A stretch of 64,000 nucleotides of DNA from Litchfieldella qijiaojingensis (GTDB lineage: Bacteria; Pseudomonadota; Gammaproteobacteria; Pseudomonadales; Halomonadaceae): contig NZ_BMXS01000005.1 of NCBI RefSeq assembly GCF_014651875.1, forward strand, positions 62,001 through 126,000, written 5' to 3'. The notes under the pieces were generated by a model. It worked only from the letters and a program-made list of their open reading frames with translations. It had not been told where the DNA came from and did no database searches. The translations under genes and the position numbers were made by a program. Positions 8,450 through 17,540 of this stretch are shown here, piece by piece; the first letter of the stretch is position 1, and the number at the start of each line of letters is the position of its first letter.

Positions 8450-9736
8450 TCAGCGTGCGTAGCGCCGCAGCGCCGCGTCCGCCTCACGCTGGGCCTGGGC
8501 CAGCGCTGCGGCGGGCGTCATCTGGCCGGTGAGGGCCGCCTGCACGGCGTTGTCGAGCGCGCGGCGCACCCGGCCACCCTGATAGGTGGCGAGTTCGGCG
8601 GTGGCGTGCTCGAGCTGATTGCGAGCCACCGCCGCCGGCGGGAACTCCTTGACATAATCGCTCAGCGCCTCGGTTTCGTAGGCCGTCGGGCTCACGCCCA
8701 TGTAGCCGGTCTCGATCGACCAGGTGGCGGCGCGTTCCGGTGCCGTCATCCAGCGGATGAAGGTCATGGCGGCACGCTGCTCGTCTTCGCTGGCATCCTT
8801 GAAGATATAGAAGTTGCCGCCGCCGGTGGGGCTGCCGCGCTGGGTATTCATGGGCAGCATGGCCACGCCGAAGTCGAAGTCGGCTTCGTTGCGTACCGCG
8901 GTGAGATTGCCGGTGCTGTGCCACATCATGGCCGTGGCCTCTTCGATGAAGTTCTGGCGCAGCGTACCCCATTCGATAGTGCCGTCTGGCATCGCCTCAT
9001 GCTCCTCGGCCAGTGACACCCAGTATTCCAGCGCTTCGATGGCTGCAGGATCATCGAAATAGACCTCGGTACCATCGTCGCTCATCAGCCGGTGGCCATT
9101 CTGGAAGGAGAATGCCTGGAACATCCAGTAGGGGTAGCCAGTGGAAGGCACCATTACGCCCCACTGCTCACCGCCACTGGCCTCACGAATGGCGGCGCCC
9201 ATCTCGGCCATCTCTTCCCAGGTCTCCGGGGGGCGTTCGGGGTCGAGGCCCGCCGCCTCGAAGGCATCCTTGTTCCAGTAGAAGACGATGGTCGAGCGCT
9301 GGAAGGGAATGCCGTAGGTCTTACCGTCGAGCCGGCCATTTTCCATCAAGGCCGGATAGAAACTGTCGAGCCATTCACCTTCCTCGCCGTTCTGCACGAG
9401 GTCGTCGAAGGGGACGATGACATTCTGTTCGATGAGCTCGTAGAGGTCGATCGAAAACATCACCGAGAGCTGCGGCGCGTCGCCGGCCTCGACCGCCGAC
9501 ATCGCGCGCACCCGCGTGTCGTCGTAGTTGCCGGCGTAGATGGCATCCACCGAGATGTCCGGATGTTCGGCCTCGAAGTCGGCGACCAGGCCATCGATCA
9601 CTTCGGTCAGGGCGCCACCAACCGCCACTGGGTAATACATGGTCAGTTCGATGGGATCCTGGGCGGATGCCTGGCCGGCCATCAGCAGGCCAGCGGCGGC
9701 CAGGCCGCTTAGTGTGCGGGGAAGACGCGAGCTCAT
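8450..9736 (-). CDS. Extracellular solute-binding protein family 1 (UgpB-like)
   Basis: A 428-residue periplasmic binding protein with a Sec signal peptide (MSSRLPRTLSGLAAAGLLMAGQASA, cut after ASA). The body has features of the UgpB/MalE group, such as DGKTYGIPFQRSTIVFYWNKD and PPETWEEM near residue 150 and GGGNFYIFKDAS near 315. UgpB homologues bind glycerol-3-phosphate or its diesters, and the closest feel here is UgpB, but sugar-binding relatives look similar. The start overlaps the end of the ATPase gene by four bases, showing operon coupling. Confidence 0.87.
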   Translation of the reverse strand: MSSRLPRTLSGLAAAGLLMAGQASAQDPIELTMYYPVAVGGALTEVIDGLVADFEAEHPDISVDAIYAGNYDDTRVRAMSAVEAGDAPQLSVMFSIDLYELIEQNVIVPFDDLVQNGEEGEWLDSFYPALMENGRLDGKTYGIPFQRSTIVFYWNKDAFEAAGLDPERPPETWEEMAEMGAAIREASGGEQWGVMVPSTGYPYWMFQAFSFQNGHRLMSDDGTEVYFDDPAAIEALEYWVSLAEEHEAMPDGTIEWGTLRQNFIEEATAMMWHSTGNLTAVRNEADFDFGVAMLPMNTQRGSPTGGGNFYIFKDASEDEQRAAMTFIRWMTAPERAATWSIETGYMGVSPTAYETEALSDYVKEFPPAAVARNQLEHATAELATYQGGRVRRALDNAVQAALTGQMTPAAALAQAQREADAALRRYAR

Positions 9737-10905
9737 GGGTTCACTCCTGGAGGATTGGTCCCGTAATGGGCGGTCGAGGTCCGAGCCTCGTTTTGCTGTA
9801 AGTCACGGCCACAGGCGGCCGCGAAATCGTAACCTTGGAGATCGACACGGCGCCCATCCTCGGTGGCGAAGAAATGCGCCGCCGCCGGTATCCATTGCAG
9901 GCGACAGGCTGTCTGGCTGCCCAAGGATGTCACCCCGGGGAGGCGGGCGCGCAACTCCTGGGCGCCGACTCGCAGACGCACGATGGTATCGGCACCCAGA
10001 TACTCCTCATCGAGCACTTCAGCCGGCACACCGGGAGCCGTGGCGGATTGCACGTGGATATCCTCGGGCCGTATGCCCAATTGACAGCCGGCGGCCTCAT
10101 GGGGGGCAATGGCGCAACGCAGCTCGCCATCGATGATGGCGCCATCGCGACTGTCGACTAGCGGCACCAGATTCATTGCCGGGCTGCCGATGAAGCTTGC
10201 CGCGAATGCGGTGGCCGGGCGGTTATAGAGATCGCCGGGCGTGCCATCCTGCACGAGGCGTCCGTCCTGCATCAGGATCACCCGGTCCCCCATGCTCATG
10301 GCTTCCACTTGATCATGGGTGACGTAGATCACCGTCATGCCCAAGCGTTTTTGCAACGCCTTGATCTCGCGACGCATCTCGCCGCGTAACCGGGCATCCA
10401 GGTTGGAGAGCGGTTCATCCATCAGACAGATAGGATGTTCGGAGATAATCGCTCGGGCCAGGGCCACGCGTTGGCGCTGACCACCGGAAAGCTGCGCCGG
10501 TTTGCGATCCAGATAGGTTTCGAGGCCGACCAGCCTTGCCACCTTGTCGAGCCGCTCACGCCGCTCCGGCTTGGGCACCTTGCGGCTGCGTAGACCGAAG
10601 ACGATGTTGTCGGCAACGCTCAGGTGCGGAAACAGCGCATAGGACTGGAACACCATGCTGATGCCGCGGTCTCCTGGCGGCAGCGTGGTGACATCGCGCT
10701 CGCCGATGTGAATACGCCCGCTGGAAACCCGCTCGAGGCCAGCGATCATGCGCAGTGTGGTGGATTTGCCGCAACCGGATGGCCCCAGCAGGATAACGAA
10801 CTCCCCCCGCATCACCTCGAAGGACGCCTGGTCCACGGCAGGCACGTTTCCCCAAGTCTTGCTGACGCCTTCCAGTCGGATACGCTGGCTGTTGTTATCG
10901 ATCAT
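9733..10905 (-). CDS. ABC transporter ATP-binding protein (UgpC/MalK type)
   Basis: A 390-residue ATPase. Walker A is GPSGCGKST near residue 41, the signature LSGGQRQRVALARA near 135, Walker B CLMDEPLSNLD near 157 and the switch His in VTHDQVEAM near 190. The C-terminal 150 residues form the TOBE/MalK regulatory region. It is the first gene of the importer operon, an order (ATPase, binding protein, two permeases) that differs from E. coli ugpBAEC. The ATG at 10905 has AGG seven bases upstream. Confidence 0.9.
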   Translation of the reverse strand: MIDNNSQRIRLEGVSKTWGNVPAVDQASFEVMRGEFVILLGPSGCGKSTTLRMIAGLERVSSGRIHIGERDVTTLPPGDRGISMVFQSYALFPHLSVADNIVFGLRSRKVPKPERRERLDKVARLVGLETYLDRKPAQLSGGQRQRVALARAIISEHPICLMDEPLSNLDARLRGEMRREIKALQKRLGMTVIYVTHDQVEAMSMGDRVILMQDGRLVQDGTPGDLYNRPATAFAASFIGSPAMNLVPLVDSRDGAIIDGELRCAIAPHEAAGCQLGIRPEDIHVQSATAPGVPAEVLDEEYLGADTIVRLRVGAQELRARLPGVTSLGSQTACRLQWIPAAAHFFATEDGRRVDLQGYDFAAACGRDLQQNEARTSTAHYGTNPPGVNP

Positions 10906-11140
10906 GATTTGCCTGGTATCGATTGCAATCGCCGATCACATTGCTTGGATACGGCATATCGGTCATCCCTGCTTTCCTCAAGCGTAGTCACTCAGGTGGC
11001 GTTTTCTCGCTTTTATCGTCGTTGCCACCTATTACCGTCGAGTGATGACATGATGACAAGGGGATGACGTCTGCGGGGCCTCCTAGCGCTTTCGGGGCCC
11101 ATGATAGAATGCGCCATCACTCTCGATCAGGAACACGCTC

Positions 11141-12712
11141 ATGTCCCTCGACGACCTGCACCTCAATCTGCGCAACCTGACGTCGGACGACTACCCACAG
11201 CTCAAGACGTTGATGGACCGAGTCTACGACGATATTGGTGGTGCCTGGCCGAAGCTCACCATCGACAAGCTGATCAGCGAGTTTCCCGATGGCCAGATCG
11301 TGATCGAGGACGACGAAACCATCGTCGGCGTGGCCCTGACCGCGCTGGTCGACTACGACGAGTTCTCCAACCCGCACAAGTACGACGACCTGATCGGCAA
11401 GCGCGAGACCATCCTCAATGACCCGGACGGCGATGCCATGTACGGACTCGACGTGCTGATCGATCCCGCCTACCGCGGTTATCGGCTGGGCCGCCGCCTC
11501 TACGAGGCACGCAAGGAACTGTGCCGCTCGATGAACCTGCGCGCGATTCTCGCCGGCGGACGCATCCCCAACTATCACCAGTACGCCGACGAGCTCTCGC
11601 CGACCGAGTATATTGACAAGGTGTCACGCAAGGAGATTCACGACCCCATCCTGTCGTTCCAGTTGGCCAACGACTTCCAGGTCAAGCGGCTGCTGCGCAA
11701 GTACCTGCCCGAGGACGAAAAGTCCCAGGGCTTCGCCACCCTGTTGGAGTGGAACAACATCCTCTACGAACCCGCCGAGCGGGTGCTGGAGACCCGCCCC
11801 ACCCAAGTGCGGGTCGGTGCCGTACAGTGGCAGATGCGCGAATTCGCCTCGGTGGAGGCAGTGCTGCAGCAGGTGGAGTATTTCGTCGATGCCCTGTCCG
11901 GCTACCAGAGCGACTTCGCGGTCTTCCCGGAATTGTTCAACGCTCCACTGATGGGTCTGCAGGACCGCGCCGCCCAGCAGGACCAACTGGCCGCCATCCG
12001 CTACCTGGCCGGCTTCACCGAGCAGTTCAAGACCGAATTGTCACGCATGGCGGTGTCCTACAACATCAACATCGTGGCCGGCTCGATGATCGAGGTCGGT
12101 AAGGACGAGCGTCTCTACAACGTTTCCTACCTGTGCCATCGCGACGGCACCCTGGAATCCCAGTCCAAGCTGCATATCACTCCCCAGGAACGCCGCGACT
12201 GGGTGATCGAGGGCGGCGACGAGTTGCGTGTGTTCGAAACCGATGCCGGGCGCGTGGGCATCCAGATCTGCTACGACGTGGAGTTTCCCGAACTCTCGCG
12301 GCTATTGGCTGACCAAGATATGGACATCCTGTTCGTCCCCTTCTGGACCGATACCAAGAACGGTTACTTGCGAGTACGCCATTGTGCCCAGGCGCGGGCC
12401 ATCGAGAACGAGTGCTACGTGGTACTGTGCGGCAGCGTTGGCAACGTACCGTCGATCAGGAACCTCGATATCCAGTACGCCCAGTCGTCAGTGTTTTCGC
12501 CCTCGGACTTCGCCTTCCCGCATGACGCCGTGCTCTCCGAGACCACCCCCAACACCGAAATGATCATGTTCTCGGATCTCGACCTGACGCGGCTGACCGT
12601 AGTGCGCGCCGAAGGCTCGGTGACCAATCTCAAGGACCGCCGCCAGGACCTGTTCGACGTGCGCTGGCGCGACTGGTCATGGAAATCCGGAGGTAGGCAG
12701 GAAGACAATTGA
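11141..12712 (+). CDS. GNAT acetyltransferase fused to a carbon-nitrogen hydrolase (nitrilase superfamily)
   Basis: A 523-residue cytoplasmic two-domain protein. Residues 1-215 are a GNAT domain with the acetyl-CoA loop region GLDVLIDPAYRGYRLGRRLY near 105-125. Residues 225-505 are a nitrilase-type domain with the complete catalytic triad: Glu in FPELF, Lys in KLHITPQE and Cys in QICYDVEFPE. Such fusions are known in many bacteria as a distinct architecture whose substrate is unsettled; acetylation and amide hydrolysis of the same metabolite is an inference. The ATG follows AGGAACACGCTC. The stop is nine bases before mtfA, so the two genes are probably cotranscribed. Confidence 0.88.
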   Translation: MSLDDLHLNLRNLTSDDYPQLKTLMDRVYDDIGGAWPKLTIDKLISEFPDGQIVIEDDETIVGVALTALVDYDEFSNPHKYDDLIGKRETILNDPDGDAMYGLDVLIDPAYRGYRLGRRLYEARKELCRSMNLRAILAGGRIPNYHQYADELSPTEYIDKVSRKEIHDPILSFQLANDFQVKRLLRKYLPEDEKSQGFATLLEWNNILYEPAERVLETRPTQVRVGAVQWQMREFASVEAVLQQVEYFVDALSGYQSDFAVFPELFNAPLMGLQDRAAQQDQLAAIRYLAGFTEQFKTELSRMAVSYNINIVAGSMIEVGKDERLYNVSYLCHRDGTLESQSKLHITPQERRDWVIEGGDELRVFETDAGRVGIQICYDVEFPELSRLLADQDMDILFVPFWTDTKNGYLRVRHCAQARAIENECYVVLCGSVGNVPSIRNLDIQYAQSSVFSPSDFAFPHDAVLSETTPNTEMIMFSDLDLTRLTVVRAEGSVTNLKDRRQDLFDVRWRDWSWKSGGRQEDN

Positions 12713-12721
12713 GGCTCAACC

Positions 12722-13597
12722 ATGCTCGATAAATGGCGCCGCTGGCGGGCCGAACGCTTCGAGGCCCGCCACCCGTTTCCGAACGCGGCCTGGGCCGAGG
12801 CGCGTGACCGCATTCCATTACTCGCTGCGTTGTCAGACGACGAGGCAGCGCGTCTGGGCCGCCGCGCCTGGCACTTTGCCCACTCCAAGCGCCTGACCCT
12901 GCACCCCGACCTGGCGGAAACCACCGACTTCGACCTGCCGGCTCGCCTTGCGCTGGCCGCCCAGGCCTGCCTGCTGACACTGAACTGGCGCGATCACGAA
13001 CACCAGGAGGCCTTCGCCAACGTTCACGAGATCCTGGTGCTACCCGATTCTTTCCAGCGCCAAGTGGAAGAGATGGATGAATTCGGCGTCATGCACGAAT
13101 ACGTCGACGAGCGCGCCGGCGAGACCTCTTACCAGGGGCCGGTGGTGGTCTCCTTCACCGACCTGATGGAAAGCGGCGACTGGACCGGCTTCAACGTGCT
13201 GATCCACGAACTGGCCCACAAGCTCGACATGGGCAACGCCAGCGACATCGACGGCTTCCCACCGCTGCCACGCGACATCGACCCACGCGAGTGGCACCGC
13301 ATCTTCACCGCGTTGTGGGACGACCTACAGGCCCGGCTAGCGCGCGGTGAGGAGACGCCGATCGACGACTACGCCGCCAGTCACCCCGGCGAGTGCTATG
13401 CGGTGTGCTGCGAACACTTCTTCAGCGCGCCGGATGTTCTCGCCGAGGCCTACCCCGAGCTCTATGCGCTACTCGCCCGCTATTTCCGCCAGGACCCGCT
13501 CGCACGCCTGCAAGCGGCCACGGCGGATCAGCCCGAGTCGCCCTCGAGCCCCTCGACCAGCCATTCCCAGAGCAGCGACGACTCCTCTCGCGACTGA
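12722..13597 (+). CDS. mtfA: MtfA-like zinc metallopeptidase
   Basis: A 291-residue cytoplasmic protein with the gluzincin motif HELAHKLDMGNASDIDGFPP near residue 160 (the two His and Glu of HExxH) and a conserved Glu-rich segment CYAVCCEHFF near 225 carrying the third ligand. In E. coli MtfA is a peptidase that binds the repressor Mlc and so affects sugar phosphotransferase expression; whether an Mlc exists here is unknown. The ATG follows GAGGCTC. The last 70 bases overlap the convergent LysR gene. The C-terminal Ser-rich tail (about 20 residues) looks unstructured. Confidence 0.88.
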   Translation: MLDKWRRWRAERFEARHPFPNAAWAEARDRIPLLAALSDDEAARLGRRAWHFAHSKRLTLHPDLAETTDFDLPARLALAAQACLLTLNWRDHEHQEAFANVHEILVLPDSFQRQVEEMDEFGVMHEYVDERAGETSYQGPVVVSFTDLMESGDWTGFNVLIHELAHKLDMGNASDIDGFPPLPRDIDPREWHRIFTALWDDLQARLARGEETPIDDYAASHPGECYAVCCEHFFSAPDVLAEAYPELYALLARYFRQDPLARLQAATADQPESPSSPSTSHSQSSDDSSRD

Positions 13598-14406
13598 CGC
13601 CGCCCAGGACGCACCAGCCAGAATCCTTCCTCACTGGGCACCTCCAAGGCAAAGGGTGCCACCAAGTCATCGCAACTCTCGAACAGCCGCCGGTGAGTCA
13701 GGGCCACACCTCCTCCATGGCTGGCCAGGGCCAGCGTCATCACCTGGTTGTCGCAAGTCAGTGCCGGACAGTGGTGCTCGAGCCCCGCCACCCCGGCCTG
13801 CTCCAACCACGTCGGCCAGCCCACGGCGAAGCCCACCGCGTGCAACAAGGTGTGACCGGCAAGGTCCGCCGGTTCGCGAAGCCCTGCCGCCAGTGTCGGC
13901 GCACACACCGGCAACATACTTTCGCCGCCCAGCGACACCGCTTCCACGCCCGACCACTCGCCACGCCCATAGCGAATTTCCAGATCGGCACCCTCTGGCC
14001 CGAAGTCATCCGGCCAGATGGCACTGACCAAGCGCACGGCGATACTCGGGTGGGCGCGATGGAAGGCCAGCAGCCGGGGCGCCAGCCAGTTCTGCTGTAT
14101 CACGGGGGTAGTGCGCAGCGTCACCGGACTCTCCGAAGTACTACCGAATACCTCGCTGGTGCCTTCACTGATCCGCGCAAAGGCATCGTGAATGCTCGGC
14201 AGCCAAGCCTGGCCTGCCGGGGTGAGAGATAGACTGCGCGGATGGCGTACGAACAACTTCTGGCCCAGGCGATCCTCGAGCAGACGGATGCGTTGGCTGA
14301 TCGCCGCCTGGGTCACACCCAGTTCATGACCGGCGGCGGTAAAGCTCAGGGTGCGTGCCGCGGCCTCGAAGGCCTGCAGCCACAGCAAGGGAGGCAAAGC
14401 AGTCAT
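13528..14406 (-). CDS. LysR-family regulator, GcvA-like, likely regulating gamma-butyrobetaine metabolism
   Basis: About 292 residues: an N-terminal winged helix-turn-helix (TLSFTAAGHELGVTQAAISQRIRLLEDRLGQKLF) and a type 2 periplasmic-like effector domain. It diverges from the gamma-butyrobetaine dioxygenase gene across about 113 bases, the standard arrangement for a LysR regulator and its target. The ATG at 14406 has a weak AGG upstream; an ATG at 14421 would add five residues and cannot be excluded. The 3' end overlaps mtfA by 70 bases tail to tail. Confidence 0.85.
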   Translation of the reverse strand: MTALPPLLWLQAFEAAARTLSFTAAGHELGVTQAAISQRIRLLEDRLGQKLFVRHPRSLSLTPAGQAWLPSIHDAFARISEGTSEVFGSTSESPVTLRTTPVIQQNWLAPRLLAFHRAHPSIAVRLVSAIWPDDFGPEGADLEIRYGRGEWSGVEAVSLGGESMLPVCAPTLAAGLREPADLAGHTLLHAVGFAVGWPTWLEQAGVAGLEHHCPALTCDNQVMTLALASHGGGVALTHRRLFESCDDLVAPFALEVPSEEGFWLVRPGRRQSREESSLLWEWLVEGLEGDSG

Positions 14407-14519
14407 GAGAAAGCCTGTCATAAGTTCAGCTTGGGCATAGGGGCCAGATTAATCGTTTGTCAGCCCCGACACCAAACGCCATGCTGTCGGGCACTCGTCA
14501 TCGCCAACAGGAGAATTGG

Positions 14520-15695
14520 ATGCACGTCGCCGTTTCCGACGCCGCTCACGAACCGCCGCTGGACATGCGCGAACTATCTCCCTATGCCCAAGCTCCCCGA
14601 CTGCGAGACGTGCTGGCCAGCGGCGCACGCGTGACGCTCACCTGGCGCGATGGCCAGCAGGCCCATTTCCCGCTGTCCTGGCTGCGCGATCACTGCGCCT
14701 GTGAGGAATGCCGCCACACCCAGACCCGTGAGCGTTTGTACGTTCCGCTCGCGGAGATCTGCACCGCCCCGGATGCGCGAATCGAGAATGGCCACCTGGC
14801 ACTGGTGTGGGCCGATGGACACGAGAGCCATTTCGATGGCGGCTGGCTTCATCAACGCCGCCCTGGTGAGCCAAGCCGTGACGTCATTCCGATGCGGCGC
14901 CCCTGGCGCGAAAGCTTCCACCCCGAGCGCATCACGCATGCCGAATTCATCACCGGTGCCACTGGGGAGCGGGCCTGGCTCGAGGCGCTGCTGCGCGACG
15001 GGCTGGTGCTGCTCGAAGACGGCCCCTTGGCCGACGAGGAGGTCAGCCGTCTTGCCACGCGCATCGGGCCGCTGCGCTCGACCAATTTCGGTGCGCGCTT
15101 CGATGTGCGCTCCAAGCCCAATCCCAACAACGCCGCCTATACCGCTATCGGCCTGACTTTGCACACCGACCTGCCCAACTGGCGCCAGCCGCCCGACATC
15201 CAGTTGCTCTACTGTCTGGAAAACGGTGCCCAAGGTGGCGAGTCGCTGTTCGCCGATGGCTTCCAGGTCGCCGAGGTGCTGCGTCGCGACGCTCCGGAGG
15301 CCTTTCGCATTCTCAGCGAGACCCCGGTCGACTTCCGCTTTCAGGACGAATGCCAGGATATCGGCGTGTGCGCGCCCATCCTCGAGTGCGATGCCGATGG
15401 CAAGGTGGTGGAAGTGCGCTTCAACAACTGGATCCGCGACACGTTGCGCCTACCGGCCCATGAAGTCGATGCCTGGTACGAAGCCTACCGCCACTTCTGG
15501 CACTTGCTGCACGACCCGCGCCATCAGCTCGAGTTCGCCTTGGCACCGGGGCAGATGATCGCTTTCGACAACCGTCGCGTGCTGCACGGCCGGCGTGCCT
15601 TCGACCCCAATACCGGGCGTCGCCACCTGCAAGGCACCTATCTCGACCGCGACATGCTCGAATCGCGGCTGCGGGTGCTCTCCCGCCACTCATGA
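14520..15695 (+). CDS. Gamma-butyrobetaine 2-oxoglutarate dioxygenase (BBOX-like)
   Basis: A 391-residue Fe(II)/2-oxoglutarate oxygenase that would hydroxylate gamma-butyrobetaine to L-carnitine. Residues 35-125 form the DUF971-like N-terminal domain (WLRDHCACEECRH, a zinc-binding Cys cluster of this family). The TauD-like domain carries the iron triad: LHTDLPNW (His and Asp near residue 225) and the distal His in RVLHGRRAF near 365, followed by the Arg that holds 2-oxoglutarate. ACAGGAGAATTGG immediately before the ATG at 14520 fixes the start. It is followed by a quaternary-amine binding protein gene about 100 bases on, in the same direction. Confidence 0.9.
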   Translation: MHVAVSDAAHEPPLDMRELSPYAQAPRLRDVLASGARVTLTWRDGQQAHFPLSWLRDHCACEECRHTQTRERLYVPLAEICTAPDARIENGHLALVWADGHESHFDGGWLHQRRPGEPSRDVIPMRRPWRESFHPERITHAEFITGATGERAWLEALLRDGLVLLEDGPLADEEVSRLATRIGPLRSTNFGARFDVRSKPNPNNAAYTAIGLTLHTDLPNWRQPPDIQLLYCLENGAQGGESLFADGFQVAEVLRRDAPEAFRILSETPVDFRFQDECQDIGVCAPILECDADGKVVEVRFNNWIRDTLRLPAHEVDAWYEAYRHFWHLLHDPRHQLEFALAPGQMIAFDNRRVLHGRRAFDPNTGRRHLQGTYLDRDMLESRLRVLSRHS

Positions 15696-15796
15696 ACCGC
15701 ATCGCGCCGCTCACTGCCTCACGCGCCGGCCGCCAATTCGCGACTCACGACAACATCCGAGCCGGCGTACCGCTTCCATGACAAGAGGAGAACCCC

Positions 15797-16732
15797 ATGA
15801 CATTCCCCCTGACCAAGGCTTCCGTGATCCTGCCGCTGGCCTTCGGCCTCGCCGCCTCGGCCCATGCCGACGATGCCACCCTGGACTTCGGTGTCCCCGC
15901 CTGGCCGGGCATCACCGTCAAGACCCGGATCGCCGAACAACTGCTCGCTCCCCTGGGCTATGACACTCGCTCCCACGAACTAGGCCTGCAGGTGATCTAC
16001 CAAGGGATGGACAGTGGCGACATCGACGTCTTCCTCGGCGGCTGGATGCCGGCACAACGCGACATGTTCGCCCCACACCAAGAGAGCGGTGCCATCGTCA
16101 GCCTGGCCAACAATGTCGACGGCGCCCAGATGACCCTTACCGTGCCCGACTACACCTATGAAGCGGGCATCCAGAGCTTCGCCGACCTCGACGAAAACCG
16201 CGATATGTTCAACGGCCAGATCTACGGCTTCGGTGCCGGCTCAGCCGCCAGCGAGATCCTCAACAAGGCCATTGACGACGACACTTGGGGGCTCGGCGAC
16301 TGGCGCCTGGTGGATACCAGCACCGTGGGCATGCTCAGCGCCGCCCGCGATGCCATCTCTCGCCAGGAACCCATCGTCTGGGTCGGCTGGACGCCGCACT
16401 GGATGAACCTGGAGTTGCCGATGCGCTATCTCGACGACTCCCAGGACCTGTTTGGCGAGAACAATGGCGAAAGCGACGTACTGACACTGGTGCGCGGCGA
16501 CTACGCCGAAGCCAACCCCAACCTGGTAGCCTTCTTCGAGCGGTTCACCTTCAGCGCCGAGGAACAGAGCTGGATGATCCGCGAGTTCGGCCACGAGGAA
16601 CGCGACGCCGACGAGGTGGCCGGCGAGTGGATACGCGACAATGCCGAACGCGTCGAAGCGATGCTCGCCGATGTCACCACCACCGATGGCGATCCCGCCT
16701 GGCCGGTCGTCGAGGCCAGCCTCCAGGAATAA
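15797..16732 (+). CDS. Quaternary-amine ABC transporter substrate-binding protein (carnitine/betaine type), orphan
   Basis: A 311-residue periplasmic OpuAC-family protein with a signal peptide (FGLAASAHA) and the usual aromatic-box regions, for example DVFLGGWMP near residue 70 and VGWTPHWMN near 195. The neighbouring dioxygenase suggests gamma-butyrobetaine or carnitine as ligand, in the manner of Pseudomonas CaiX, a binding protein that also works without its own permease. No permease or ATPase gene is adjacent. AAGAGGAGAACCCC before the ATG is a strong ribosome site, and a terminator hairpin follows. Confidence 0.87.
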   Translation: MTFPLTKASVILPLAFGLAASAHADDATLDFGVPAWPGITVKTRIAEQLLAPLGYDTRSHELGLQVIYQGMDSGDIDVFLGGWMPAQRDMFAPHQESGAIVSLANNVDGAQMTLTVPDYTYEAGIQSFADLDENRDMFNGQIYGFGAGSAASEILNKAIDDDTWGLGDWRLVDTSTVGMLSAARDAISRQEPIVWVGWTPHWMNLELPMRYLDDSQDLFGENNGESDVLTLVRGDYAEANPNLVAFFERFTFSAEEQSWMIREFGHEERDADEVAGEWIRDNAERVEAMLADVTTTDGDPAWPVVEASLQE

Positions 16733-16760
16733 GCCGAGGGTCACCGCATCCCGTCATGTA

Positions 16761-16787
16761 CGCTCCCCGGCCATTGGCCGGGGAGCG
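16761..16787 (+). terminator. Strong hairpin after the quaternary-amine binding protein gene
   Basis: Perfect 12-base arms CGCTCCCCGGCC and GGCCGGGGAGCG with a 3-base ATT loop, 28 bases after the stop. The downstream tract (CGTTGTTCG) is only weakly T-rich. Confidence 0.75.
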
Positions 16788-16837
16788 CGTTGTTCGTATG
16801 CTATAGCCACATGACATTGCACAGGACCCCTTCACCC

Positions 16838-17539
16838 ATGTCCCGACCTCTCGCCATCGTCCTCGGGGCGCTTGCCGTACTAGCTGCCCTGGGCATCTTG
16901 TGGCAATGGCTGGCAATGGAAAATCTGCTCGATGTACAGGTTCTTCAGACCCTGCTGGAGGGTTCGCTAGCCTGGCGGGATAGCTCTTGGGCGGTCCTTA
17001 TCGTCATGGCCGCCTATACGGGAGCCTCGCTAGTGATGTTCCCGCTGAGCCTGCTGGTGGTGCTGACGGGCTTGATGTTCGGGCCACTGTGGGGGTTCGG
17101 TTATTCCCTGGCCGGCACGCTCGCCGCGTCGGTGTTCACCTATTGGGTGGGGCGGCGCCTGGGACGCGAGGCCTTGCTGCGTCACGGCGGCAAGCGCCTC
17201 GTCGGTCTGTCGCGCTATCTCGCTGGCCGGGGCATACGCACCATGACCGTGATCAGTCTGCTGCCCCTGGCGCCGTTCACCCTGACCAACATGCTGGCCG
17301 GCGCCTTCCACCTGCGCTTTCGCGATTACCTGCTGGGATCGTTGATCGGCATCGTCCCGGGGCTTGCCGGCATCATCCTGTTGAGCAGCCAACTCGGCTC
17401 GCTGGTCACCGCCGACGACCGACAGGATCTCATGTGGGCGGCGGGCGGCATCCTGTTGGGCGTTGCGCTGCTATATGGGCTGAAGCGTTACGCCGATTGG
17501 CGCCAGCGCAAGCGTAAGCATCGCGGCGAATCGCCATGA
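16838..17539 (+). CDS. TVP38/TMEM64 family (DedA superfamily) membrane protein
   Basis: About 233 residues from the ATG at 16838, which has AGGA upstream; in-frame starts at 16790 and 16811 lie in the terminator region and lack ribosome sites. Five or so hydrophobic segments and the family signature are visible: FPLSLLVVLTGLMFGPLWGFGYSLAG, TYWVGRRLGRE and RFRDYLLGSLIGIVPG. Family members are inner-membrane proteins linked to lipid or membrane-potential homeostasis in other species; no substrate is claimed. It ends convergently two bases from the glycosyltransferase gene. Confidence 0.85.
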   Translation: MSRPLAIVLGALAVLAALGILWQWLAMENLLDVQVLQTLLEGSLAWRDSSWAVLIVMAAYTGASLVMFPLSLLVVLTGLMFGPLWGFGYSLAGTLAASVFTYWVGRRLGREALLRHGGKRLVGLSRYLAGRGIRTMTVISLLPLAPFTLTNMLAGAFHLRFRDYLLGSLIGIVPGLAGIILLSSQLGSLVTADDRQDLMWAAGGILLGVALLYGLKRYADWRQRKRKHRGESP

Positions 17540-17540
17540 T

